Source: Denitromonas ohlonensis (GTDB taxonomy: Bacteria; Pseudomonadota; Gammaproteobacteria; Burkholderiales; Rhodocyclaceae). Taken from it: a stretch of 64,000 nt of DNA. The stretch is taken from the NCBI RefSeq assembly GCF_007625205.1, contig NZ_VMNI01000005.1, positions 117,120-181,119 on the forward strand, given 5' to 3'. Position 1 is the stretch's first letter, and each line of letters starts with the position of its first letter. Shown piece after piece: positions 19,559-27,169 of the stretch. The position numbers and the translations under genes were made by a program. The notes under the pieces are model-generated. The model was not told the DNA's origin. It did not search any database and saw only the letters and a list, made by a program, of their open reading frames with translations.

Positions 19559-21213
19559 ATGCGCCGCAGATCCAGCCCTTTTCGCCCGACGAGCTGGCCG
19601 CCGCACGCGCCGCCGGCGGGCGCATGCTCGACGCGCTGGCGGGCATCGAAACCGAGGCCGCACCGCGACTGGCGCGCCTGGCGCGTACCTTTGATCTGCC
19701 GCTGATGGGCCATGCCGAGTTGATGACCCGCACGCCCGATTTTGCGGTGATGCCTTTCGAGCAGGCGCTGCGCCGCGAGTGCATCGCGCTGCGCGGGCCC
19801 GATGGCGCGCTGACGCTGGTGCTGGCCGATCCTTTTGACCGTGCGCTGGTCGACGGCCTCGGCGCCCGGCTGACCGAGCCCTTTGACGTGGCGCTGGCCG
19901 ACCATGACGACATTGCCGCCTGTCTGGCGCGGCATGAAGACGAAGTGCGCCGCGCGGCGGGCCTGTCGGAAACCCGCGGTGGCGAAAAGACAAACGGCGG
20001 GGCGGAAGACCTCTCGCTCAAGCGCATCAGCGAAGACGCCAGCCCGGTGGTCAAGCTGGTCAACTCCACGCTCTACGACGCGCTCAAGCAAGGCGCCAGC
20101 GACATCCATCTGGAGTGCGTGCCGGCCGGGCTGGTGATCCAGTACCGCATCGACGGTGTGCTCTCGCGCATGGGCAGCGTGCAGGGCAGCGAGCTGGCCG
20201 AGCAGGCGATTTCGCGCATCAAGGTGATGGCCGAGCTCGACATTGCCGAGCGCCGCGTGCCGCAAGATGGCCGCTTCAAGGCGCAGGCGGCGGGGCGCGA
20301 GATCGACTTTCGTGTGTCGATCATGCCCAGCATCCATGGCGAAGACGCCGTGCTGCGCGTGCTCGACAAAGAACACCTCACGCAGGAGATGACCGGCCTG
20401 TCGCTCGAAACCCTGGGCTTCGACGATGCGGTGCGCGCCACGCTGCGCCGCCTCGCCAGCGAACCCTACGGCATGCTGCTGGTGACCGGCCCGACCGGCT
20501 CGGGCAAGACCACCTCGCTCTACGCCACGCTGGCCGAAACCAACCACGGGCTGGACAAAATTATCACCATTGAAGACCCGGTCGAATACCAGTTGCCCGG
20601 CGTGCTGCAGATTCCGGTGAATGAAAAGAAGGGCCTGACCTTCGCCCGCGGCCTGCGCTCCATCCTGCGTCACGACCCGGACAAGATCATGGTCGGCGAG
20701 ATCCGCGATGGCGAAACGGCCGAGATCGCCGTGCAGGCCGCGCTCACCGGCCACCTGGTGTTCACCACGGTGCACGCCAACAATGTGTTCGACGTCATCG
20801 GCCGCTTCACCCACATGGGCATCGACCCGCACAACCTGGTCGCCGCGCTCAACGGCGTGGTGGCGCAGCGGCTGATCCGCATCAACTGCCCGCACTGCGT
20901 GGATGACATTACGCCCGATCCGGCGCAGGTGGCCGAATCGCGGCTTGACGATGTGAGCGCCTTCCGTTTTCGCGCCAGCCACGGCTGCGGCCAGTGCCGT
21001 GGCTCGGGCTACAAGGGGCGACGGGCGATTGCCGAGGTGCTGATTCTGGACGACGAGATCCGCGAGCTGATCGTCACCCGCGCCCCGGTGCGCGCACTCA
21101 AGACGCTGGCCGCCTCGCGCGGCTTCGTGAGCCTGCGCGACGCCGCCACCGCGCTGGTGGCCGCTGGCGAAACCACTTTGCAGGAGCTGAACCGTGTCAC
21201 GCTTCTGGGCTGA
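19555..21213 (+). CDS. gspE: Type II secretion ATPase GspE
   Basis: 552 residues from the ATG at 19555, which overlaps the gspF stop; the frame is open upstream but inside gspF. Order: N-terminal T2SSE_N-like domain (to about 140), then the ATPase core with Walker A GPTGSGKT (about 312-319), the Asp box ITIEDPVEYQL, Walker B LRHDPDKIMVGEIRDGETAE and the His box TTVHANN. A zinc-binding tetracysteine is present (CPHC and CGQC). It powers pseudopilin assembly from the cytoplasm. Length and motifs fit GspE/PilB equally; context decides for the secretion-type system. Confidence 0.94.
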   Translation: MNAPQIQPFSPDELAAARAAGGRMLDALAGIETEAAPRLARLARTFDLPLMGHAELMTRTPDFAVMPFEQALRRECIALRGPDGALTLVLADPFDRALVDGLGARLTEPFDVALADHDDIAACLARHEDEVRRAAGLSETRGGEKTNGGAEDLSLKRISEDASPVVKLVNSTLYDALKQGASDIHLECVPAGLVIQYRIDGVLSRMGSVQGSELAEQAISRIKVMAELDIAERRVPQDGRFKAQAAGREIDFRVSIMPSIHGEDAVLRVLDKEHLTQEMTGLSLETLGFDDAVRATLRRLASEPYGMLLVTGPTGSGKTTSLYATLAETNHGLDKIITIEDPVEYQLPGVLQIPVNEKKGLTFARGLRSILRHDPDKIMVGEIRDGETAEIAVQAALTGHLVFTTVHANNVFDVIGRFTHMGIDPHNLVAALNGVVAQRLIRINCPHCVDDITPDPAQVAESRLDDVSAFRFRASHGCGQCRGSGYKGRRAIAEVLILDDEIRELIVTRAPVRALKTLAASRGFVSLRDAATALVAAGETTLQELNRVTLLG

Positions 21214-21898
21214 ACCCGTTCGTCTGCACCTGCACGCCGAGGCCTGTGAACTGGTCGTCGGCGGCCAGACGCATCGCCTGGCGCTGGCGGCCGGCGCGCA
21301 GCCCTGGCCGGCGGCCTTGGGCGACTTGCTGCCGGCGCGCGCCAAGGTGGATGTGTGCGTGGCCGACCACTGGCTGCGTTATCTGGTCACGCGCTGGCCC
21401 GCCGCGGTGCGCGCGCCGCGAGAGCGCGAGGCCTGGCTGGCGCACCAGTTCAAGGCAGTGCACGGCATCGACATGACTGCCTGGACCGTGGCCATGGACA
21501 CTGACCCGGTCGACGATGCGCGCATTGTTTGCGCCGCGCCGACTGCGCTGATCACCGGGCTGCACAGCCTGCTGGCGGCGCGCAAGGCGCGCTTGGCTGG
21601 CTTGACCGGGGCATTTGTTGCCCAGTTCAACCGCCTGCGCCGGCAATGCTCGGCGGCCGATGGCGCCTTGCTGTGCGCGGCCGATGGGCGTCTGACGCTG
21701 GGTGTGTGGCGTGACGGGCGCTGGTGTGCGCTGCGCTCGCAAGTGGTCGCGCCCGGCGACGAAGACGCCGCCCGCCGCATGCTGACCCAGTTGTGTGCCA
21801 GCGGCGAGGCCGCGCCGAGCGGCGTGCTGTACACCGTGGGTGCAAAACAGACGGCGCCCGACGGCTGGCAGCCCGTGGCGCTGGAGCCGGCCGCATGA
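21194..21898 (+). CDS. PilM/GspL-like cytoplasmic assembly protein
   Basis: 234 residues from a GTG at 21194 with AGGAG 8 bases upstream, overlapping the end of gspE by 20 bases. No membrane segment. Weak resemblance to the actin-like PilM/GspL cytoplasmic domain: alternating hydrophobic strands and the arrangement of two subdomains. In this position of T4P/T2SS operons a PilM or GspL protein normally links the ATPase to the PilN/GspM protein; the next three genes supply PilN-, PilO- and PilP-like partners. The family assignment rests mainly on gene order. Confidence 0.6.
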   Translation: MSRFWAEPVRLHLHAEACELVVGGQTHRLALAAGAQPWPAALGDLLPARAKVDVCVADHWLRYLVTRWPAAVRAPREREAWLAHQFKAVHGIDMTAWTVAMDTDPVDDARIVCAAPTALITGLHSLLAARKARLAGLTGAFVAQFNRLRRQCSAADGALLCAADGRLTLGVWRDGRWCALRSQVVAPGDEDAARRMLTQLCASGEAAPSGVLYTVGAKQTAPDGWQPVALEPAA

Positions 21899-22419
21899 GC
21901 CCGCAACCGATCGCCCTCGACTTTGCCCGCCGGCGCCGCTGGCCCGGCCTGCTGGGATGGGTGTTGCTGGCGCTCGGGCTGGGCATGGCCGCGCTGGAGG
22001 TGAATGACTTCCTGAGCCGCCGCGCCGATCTGTATGAACGCGAGCAGATCGTCGAGCGCCTGCGCCATCAGTTGCAGCGTGAACGCCGCCATGTGGTGAG
22101 CGCGCCCGAGGCGCCGGTGCGGGCCGAAGAGGCGAGCCCCGCGCTCAAGCTGGCCGCCCAACTCGGGCGCGACTGGCCGGCGCTGTTCGCCAGCGTGGAC
22201 GCCGCGGCCGGCGATGGCGTGGCCGTGCTGGCGCTGACGCCCGATGCCTTGCGCGGCACGGTCAGCCTCTCGGCCGAAGCGCCCAGCCTGGACGGCATGT
22301 TTGATTTCCTCGGCCGGCTCGAAGCCGCCGACGCGTTGGCCGCGGTCGAGCTGGTGAGCTATGAGCATGAGGGCGGCCGTTTTGTGTTCAATCTCAATGG
22401 TCAGTGGGTGAGCCGATGA
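21895..22419 (+). CDS. PilN-like inner-membrane assembly protein
   Basis: 174 residues from the ATG at 21895 (ATGA overlap with the previous stop). A short basic cytoplasmic tail (IALDFARRRRWPG) leads to one transmembrane helix (about 17-36), then a coiled-coil segment and a ferredoxin-like periplasmic domain (VAVLALTPDALRGTVSLSAE). The N-terminal conserved short motif plus single helix is the PilN layout; PilN binds PilM through this tail. The upstream frame extends only into the previous gene. Confidence 0.7.
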   Translation: MSPQPIALDFARRRRWPGLLGWVLLALGLGMAALEVNDFLSRRADLYEREQIVERLRHQLQRERRHVVSAPEAPVRAEEASPALKLAAQLGRDWPALFASVDAAAGDGVAVLALTPDALRGTVSLSAEAPSLDGMFDFLGRLEAADALAAVELVSYEHEGGRFVFNLNGQWVSR

Positions 22420-22979
22420 CGACGATCACGTCGCCCCGCCTCGACCGCCTGCGCGAGCGAACTTTGCGCGCCGTGATGCGTGCCGGTTGGGCCGGTGCGG
22501 TCGGTGTGGCCTTGCTGGCTTTTGCGCTGGCTTTCGGCCTGTCGACCGGCAGCGAACAGGCGGCGCAGGCCGAGTCGCTGGCGGCGGAGCGCGCGGCTTT
22601 GCTCAAGGTGGCGGATGTGTCGGTGCAGCCGGTGTTGAGTGATCGCGATCGGCTCGCGGCGTTTTATACGCGCTTTGCGCCGGCCTCGGAGCTGTCATCG
22701 GTGCTGGCGAAAATGCATGTGGCGGCAGCCGAACACGGCCTGCTGCCCGAGCGTGGCGACTATCGCAGTGCGCTGGTGTCGGGTACGCCGCTGGTGCGGG
22801 TGACGGCGACGCTGCCGATGCGGGGCAGTTTTGATGATCTCTACGCCTGGCTCGGGCAGGTGCTGGCCGAGCAGCCGGGCGCGGCGGTGGAGCAGCTGTC
22901 GATCAAGCGCGAGCAGGCCACCGCCGGGCAGGTCAGCGCCGATGTTCGGGTGTCGGTGTTTGTGCGGGGGGGCGTATGA
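22416..22979 (+). CDS. PilO/GspM-like inner-membrane assembly protein
   Basis: 187 residues from the ATG at 22416, overlapping the previous stop. One transmembrane helix at about 26-46 (AGAVGVALLAFALAFGLSTG), coiled coil to about 75, then a ferredoxin-like periplasmic domain with the PilO-type segment SFDDLYAWLGQVLAEQPGAA. PilN/PilO pairs form the periplasmic alignment subcomplex between platform and secretin. Confidence 0.72.
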   Translation: MTTITSPRLDRLRERTLRAVMRAGWAGAVGVALLAFALAFGLSTGSEQAAQAESLAAERAALLKVADVSVQPVLSDRDRLAAFYTRFAPASELSSVLAKMHVAAAEHGLLPERGDYRSALVSGTPLVRVTATLPMRGSFDDLYAWLGQVLAEQPGAAVEQLSIKREQATAGQVSADVRVSVFVRGGV

Positions 22980-23470
22980 ACAAGCGCCAACTCGGCCTGT
23001 GGGGCGCGCTGGCGGCAACGCTGGCGGCCACCTGGTGGGCGTCAACGGTGGACACCGACGACGCGCCGACAACGGTGCGCGAGCTGCGCAGCGCACCCAC
23101 GCGTGCGGCTCGGCCGGTGGTGACGGCCAAGGCCGATCTGTCTGCACTGGCGGCCGAGCGGCCCGCTTTTGCCGCTGAGGCACCTTCGGTGTTTGGTGTG
23201 CCGCCTCCGCCGCCGTCGGCTCGTCAGACGGCGCGCGTGGCCCCACCCAAACCGCGCGCACCCGCCATGCCTTACACCTACGCCGGCTCGCTGATCGACG
23301 CCGACGGCGCGCGCACGTTGTTCTTGCTCGACGGCGAGCGTCTGGTGATGGCGCGGGTGGGCGAGGTGGTGGGGCGCTATCGCATCGATGCCTTTGATGA
23401 AGACTCCGTGACGCTGACCTACTTGCCGCTGAAAGAAATCCAACGAATCCATCTGGCGACTGCCCCATGA
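22976..23470 (+). CDS. PilP/GspC-like secretin-aligning protein
   Basis: 164 residues with an N-terminal membrane helix (about 5-22), a Pro/Ala-rich linker (PPPPPSARQTARVAPPKPRA) that can cross the periplasm, and a small C-terminal beta domain (YTYAGSLIDADGARTLFLLD, then VGEVVGRYRIDAFDEDSVTL) resembling the homology region of GspC and PilP. These proteins touch the secretin N domains. It lies immediately before the secretin and overlaps it by 4 bases (ATGA). Confidence 0.7.
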   Translation: MNKRQLGLWGALAATLAATWWASTVDTDDAPTTVRELRSAPTRAARPVVTAKADLSALAAERPAFAAEAPSVFGVPPPPPSARQTARVAPPKPRAPAMPYTYAGSLIDADGARTLFLLDGERLVMARVGEVVGRYRIDAFDEDSVTLTYLPLKEIQRIHLATAP

Positions 23471-25788
23471 CTCTGCCTGCCCGTATGCCCCGCGTGTTTT
23501 TGTTGTTGTCATTCGTGTTGCTGGCGGGGTGCGCCAGCAACCCGGCGATGGAGCAGGCGCGTACCGATCTGGCCACCGGCGACGAAGTGGCGGCGCTGGG
23601 CCGGCTGGCCGCCGAGGTGTCGGCCAAGCCCGAGAATCGCGAGCTGCGCGCCTTTTATCTGCGCCAGCGCGAGCGGGTGATCCTGCAACGGCTGGCCGCC
23701 GCCGAGCGCGCCAACCGGGCGGGCCAGACCGGGGAGGCGGCCCGCTTGTATGAGGACATCGAGCGCTTTGCGCCGGGCGACCCGCGTGCCGAGGCCGGGC
23801 AACGGGCGCTGGCGCGCGAGGCACGTCATGCGGCGATGCTGAGCACGGCCCAGGCGGCATTCAAGGCAGGCGACGCCAAGGCGGCGCGGGCCGAGGTGGC
23901 GCGCGTGCTGACCGAAGACCCCGAGCATGCCGCCGCGCGGGCGCTGGACGGGCATCTCCAGGCGGCCTCGGCCGAGGCCAACCCGGCGCCCGACGTGGCC
24001 CTGCGCGGCCCCTTCGCCAAACCGGTAACGCTGGAATTTCGCGATGCGCCGCTGCGCATCGTGTTCGAGGCGCTGTCGCGTGCGGCGGGGCTCAACTTCG
24101 TGTTCGACCGCGATGTGCGGGCCGAGGCCAAGGTGACGCTGTTCGTGCGCAACAGCACGGTCGATGAGGTGCTGCAGCTGCTCACCGCCACACAGAAAAT
24201 CGAACGCAAGATCCTCAACGCCAACTCGGTGCTGATCTACCCCTCGACGCCGGCCAAGACCAAGGAGTATCGCGAGCTGGTCACGCGCAGCTTTTACTTG
24301 TCGAACGCCGACGTGAAGCAGGCGCAGGCGCTGGTGCGTACATTGACCAAGAGCCGCGATGTGTTCGCCGACGAGAAGCTGCGGCTGCTGGTAATCAAGG
24401 ACACGCCCGAGGCGGTGGCCCTGGCGGAGCGCCTCCTCAGCTCCCTGGATGTGGCCGAGCCGGAGGTGATGCTCGAGGTCGAGGTGCTGGAGGTCAGCCG
24501 CAACAAGGTGATCGAACTCGGCCTCGACTTCCCCGACCAGGTCGGCCTGGGCGCACTGGATGGCACCGGCGTGGCGCGCACGCTGGCCAGCGGCGTGGTC
24601 GACCTGCGCAGCCGCGGCGATTTGCGCCCCTATGTGGCCAACCCGGCGCTGCTGCTCAATCTGCGCCAGGAAGACGGCGACACCAGCTTGCTGGCCAACC
24701 CGCGCATCCGTGTCAAGAACAATGAAGAGGCCAAGATCCACATCGGCGACAAGCTGCCGGTGTTCACCACCACCGCCACCGCCAACGTTGGCGTGTCGGC
24801 CTCGGTCACCTATCTCGATGTGGGGCTCAAGCTCGACGTGAAACCGCAGGTGTTGCTCTCGGGTGATGTCGAGATCAAGGTGGGGCTGGAGGTGAGTAAT
24901 ATCGTCAAGGAAGTGACCGGCCCGTCGGCCTCGCTGGCCTATCAGGTCGGCACGCGCACCGCCGCCACCGTGCTGCGCCTCAAGAATGGCGAAACCCAGA
25001 TCCTTGCCGGGCTGTTGCAGGAAGAAGACCGGATGGTCGGCAACCGGGTGCCGGGGGTGGGCGACATCCCGCTGATCGGGCGGCTGTTTTCGAGTCAGAA
25101 AGACACCAACAACCGCACTGAGATCGTGCTGCTGATCACCCCGCGGGTGATCCGCAATGTGGTGGTGCCGACGGTGGCACGGGCCGAGATGTCGGCCGGC
25201 ACCGAAACCAATATTGGCGCCGAGCCGCTCAGCCTGCGCCCGACCGCGCCCGGTAGTCTGAGTTTGTCGGGTGACAACTCGCCGGTGCTCGGTGGCAACG
25301 GGCCGGGCGCGCTGGCGGCGCGGATGGCGCAACGCCGGGCGCAAGCGCTGGCGGCGCGTGCTGCGGCGGCGCCGGAGGCGGTCAATCCCGGCGATGCGGC
25401 GCCGGACGAGGGCGAGCGTGAATCCGAGTCCCCCGAGTCATCCGCCGGACCGCTCGCGGTGAGTGTCAGCGGCCCGTCCGAAGTCACCGCCGGCGGCTCG
25501 GTCGAAGTGAGCGTCGCCATCAGCGGCGGCGGTGCCATTGCCGGAGGCGAGGTCACGCTGCAGTACGATCCGGGCCGCATCGAAGCGGCCGGCGCCACCA
25601 CCCCCGGCAGCGTGACGGTAGCCATCCCGGCCGGGCAGGATACGGTGTCGACCAGCGCCTCGTTCACCACCCGCGCCGGCAGCATTGGCACCGTGCGCAT
25701 CGCGCCGGTGTCGGCCAGCGTCGAGCGCGACGGCCGCACGGAAACCGTCTCGCCGTCGGGTAGCGTGAGTCTGACGATCAAGCCATGA
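23467..25788 (+). CDS. gspD: Type II secretion secretin GspD-like with C-terminal cohesin-like domain
   Basis: 773 residues. Lipoprotein signal with lipobox LAGC (FLLLSFVLLAGCASNP). Residues about 25-160 are TPR-like helices, an unusual start for GspD and like the secretins of MSHA/T4P-type systems. Then an STN/N domain (LEFRDAPLRIVFEALSRAAG), an NolW-type N domain (FYLSNADVKQAQALVRTLTK), and the secretin pore domain with the VPGVGDIPLIGRLF motif. After an Ala/Pro linker, residues about 660-773 form a cohesin-like beta domain (SVSGPSEVTAGGSVEVSVAI). It should form the outer-membrane channel; the extra domain could bind substrate or anchor the ring. Confidence 0.9.
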   Translation: MTLPARMPRVFLLLSFVLLAGCASNPAMEQARTDLATGDEVAALGRLAAEVSAKPENRELRAFYLRQRERVILQRLAAAERANRAGQTGEAARLYEDIERFAPGDPRAEAGQRALAREARHAAMLSTAQAAFKAGDAKAARAEVARVLTEDPEHAAARALDGHLQAASAEANPAPDVALRGPFAKPVTLEFRDAPLRIVFEALSRAAGLNFVFDRDVRAEAKVTLFVRNSTVDEVLQLLTATQKIERKILNANSVLIYPSTPAKTKEYRELVTRSFYLSNADVKQAQALVRTLTKSRDVFADEKLRLLVIKDTPEAVALAERLLSSLDVAEPEVMLEVEVLEVSRNKVIELGLDFPDQVGLGALDGTGVARTLASGVVDLRSRGDLRPYVANPALLLNLRQEDGDTSLLANPRIRVKNNEEAKIHIGDKLPVFTTTATANVGVSASVTYLDVGLKLDVKPQVLLSGDVEIKVGLEVSNIVKEVTGPSASLAYQVGTRTAATVLRLKNGETQILAGLLQEEDRMVGNRVPGVGDIPLIGRLFSSQKDTNNRTEIVLLITPRVIRNVVVPTVARAEMSAGTETNIGAEPLSLRPTAPGSLSLSGDNSPVLGGNGPGALAARMAQRRAQALAARAAAAPEAVNPGDAAPDEGERESESPESSAGPLAVSVSGPSEVTAGGSVEVSVAISGGGAIAGGEVTLQYDPGRIEAAGATTPGSVTVAIPAGQDTVSTSASFTTRAGSIGTVRIAPVSASVERDGRTETVSPSGSVSLTIKP

Positions 25789-25799
25789 GTGGAGAAAGG

Positions 25800-26209
25800 C
25801 CCCCACGCTCACTGCGTTCGCTGCCCCCCGAGGGGGCGGCGACGCTTCTTGGGGCGGCCCGGCGAAGCGTCGGGCCCCCACGCTCGCTTTGCTCGCTGCC
25901 CCCCGGGGGGGCGGCGCCCGCCCTTGGGGCGGCCCGGCGGGGAGATTTTTGCCCCCACGCTCACTTTGCTCGCGGAGGGTCGGCTTTGCACAGCCGACCC
26001 GTTCGACGGGCGTGGCGCAGTGCGCCACGAAACCCCCGCCTCACCCCCCCGAGGGGGCGGCGCCCGTCCTTGGGGCGGCCCGGCGGGCGGGCGGGCGGGT
26101 GGCTCACTTGGTCGCTGTGCTCGCGGAGGGTCGGCTTTGCACAGCCGACCCGTTCAGCGGGCGCGGCGCAGTGCGCCACGAAACCCCCGCTTCACCCCCC
26201 CGAGGGGGC
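25800..26209. repeat. Mosaic of GC-rich direct repeats inside the secretion operon
   Basis: Unit A (about 65 bases, beginning CCCCCACGCTCACTGCGTTC and ending GGGGCGGCCCGGCG) is at 25800-25864 and 25875-25939, with pieces at 25952-25967 and 26045-26085. Unit B (91 bases, beginning GCTCGCGGAGGGTCGGCTTT) is at 25968-26058 and 26119-26209 with few differences. The whole interval 25789-26297 separates the secretin from the next pseudopilin. It happens to be free of stops in the pilin frame, but the repeat translation is not pilin-like. Confidence 0.9.
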
Positions 26210-26229
26210 CGTGCTGGACGGCACCTCCT

Positions 26230-26275
26230 GTAGGGCGGGTTTCAACCCGCCATGGCCGGCTGAAGCCGGCCCTGC
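26230..26275. repeat. REP-like 46-bp element, copy 2
   Basis: Same double hairpin as 12685-12730, differing at 3 positions; here the second hairpin is GGCCGGCT-GA-AGCCGGCC. It lies directly after the GC-rich repeat block. Confidence 0.85.
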
Positions 26276-26297
26276 GCGCGGCGGACGCGACGCCGGC

Positions 26298-26798
26298 TTG
26301 GCTGGGCGGAATGGCGCTGCGCGCCGCGCGCTTTGCCGCGGCTTCACGCTGATCGAATTGGTGGTGACTGTCGCAATCGTCGGCATTCTGGCAGCCACCG
26401 TGCTGCCACTGGCGCAGATCAGCGCGCAGCGGGCGAAGGAGTCGGAGTTGCGGGTGGCGCTGCGGCAGATCCGCGATGCCATCGATGCCTACAAGGTGGC
26501 GGGCGATGCCGGGCAGATCGAGCGACAGGCCGATGCCTCGGGTTACCCGCCGTCGCTGCGGGTGCTGGCGGGTGGGGTGGCCGACATCAAGTCGGCCGAG
26601 CCGAAGCTGATCTACTTTCTTCGCCGCCTGCCGCGTGATCCGTTTTATCCCGATATCGACACGCCCGCCGAGGAGACCTGGGCGCTGCGCAGCTACGAAA
26701 GCCCGCCCGACGCCCCGGCGCCCGGCGACGATGTGTTCGACGTCTACTCGCAAAGCGAGAAGACCGGCCTCAACGGCTTGCCGTACCGGGAGTGGTGA
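26298..26798 (+). CDS. Type II secretion pseudopilin, start uncertain (possible leader frameshift)
   Basis: The prepilin core is clear: cleavage G followed by FTLIELVVTVAIVGILAATV with Glu at mature position 5, then a globular domain with LRQIRDAIDAYKVAGDAG and LRRLPRDPFYPD, typical of GspG/GspH-like pseudopilins. The nearest in-frame start is a TTG at 26298, giving a 15-residue basic leader (MAGRNGAARRALCRG). An ATG at 26311 in the +1 frame would give MALRAARFAA, which looks like a better leader but runs to a stop within the FTLIEL codons. Either the TTG is used or a one-base change near 26335-26341 has broken the leader. GC-rich repeats lie just upstream. The stop overlaps the next gene. 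Confidence 0.75.
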   Translation: MAGRNGAARRALCRGFTLIELVVTVAIVGILAATVLPLAQISAQRAKESELRVALRQIRDAIDAYKVAGDAGQIERQADASGYPPSLRVLAGGVADIKSAEPKLIYFLRRLPRDPFYPDIDTPAEETWALRSYESPPDAPAPGDDVFDVYSQSEKTGLNGLPYREW

Positions 26799-27169
26799 TG
26801 CGCATGTTTAAGCCTCTCCGCCCCCGAGGTTTCACCCTGATCGAACTACTGGTGGTGATGGCGATCATCGCCACCTTGTTGTCGATTGCCGCGCCGCGCT
26901 ATTTCGATCACCTCGACCGTGCCCGCGAAAACAGCCTGCGCCAGACGCTGGCGGTGATGCGCGATGCGATCGACAAATACACCGCCGATGTCGGCCGCCC
27001 CCCCGAAACGCTCGACGAACTGGTCGACAAACGTTATCTGCGCAGCATCCCCGAGGACCCGGTCACCGAGAGCGTGGCCACCTGGGTGGTCGAGCCGCCA
27101 CCGGATGATCCGCTGGGCGGCATCTGGAACATTCGCAGCGGGGCGGGCGAGCCCTACGGCGCCTGGTGA
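26798..27169 (+). CDS. Type II secretion pseudopilin (GspG/GspH-like)
   Basis: 123 residues from the ATG at 26798 (GGGAG upstream, TGATG overlap with the previous stop). Leader MRMFKPLRPRG, then FTLIELLVVMAIIATLLSIA with Glu 5. The C-terminal part (IDKYTADVGRPPETLDELVD, then IWNIRSGAGEPYGAW) resembles GspG but lacks its calcium-binding acidic loop. It is probably a minor subunit of the same pseudopilus. Confidence 0.88.
   Translation: MRMFKPLRPRGFTLIELLVVMAIIATLLSIAAPRYFDHLDRARENSLRQTLAVMRDAIDKYTADVGRPPETLDELVDKRYLRSIPEDPVTESVATWVVEPPPDDPLGGIWNIRSGAGEPYGAW

Noticed and set aside
18275..21345. Long minus-strand frames (572 and 603 codons) opposite gspF and gspE
   Set aside because: Arg/His/Gln-rich shadow translations; the plus strand has clear GspF and GspE motifs.
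23509..25344. 611-codon minus-strand frame opposite gspD
   Set aside because: Shadow of the secretin, with no start context or recognisable domain.
25800..26209. Possible CRISPR-like direct repeats
   Set aside because: Units are long, unequal and adjacent, without uniform spacers or cas genes.
25785..26297. 170-residue N-terminal extension of the second pseudopilin
   Set aside because: The sequence is repeat DNA read in frame; a pilin leader of that length would not be processed normally.
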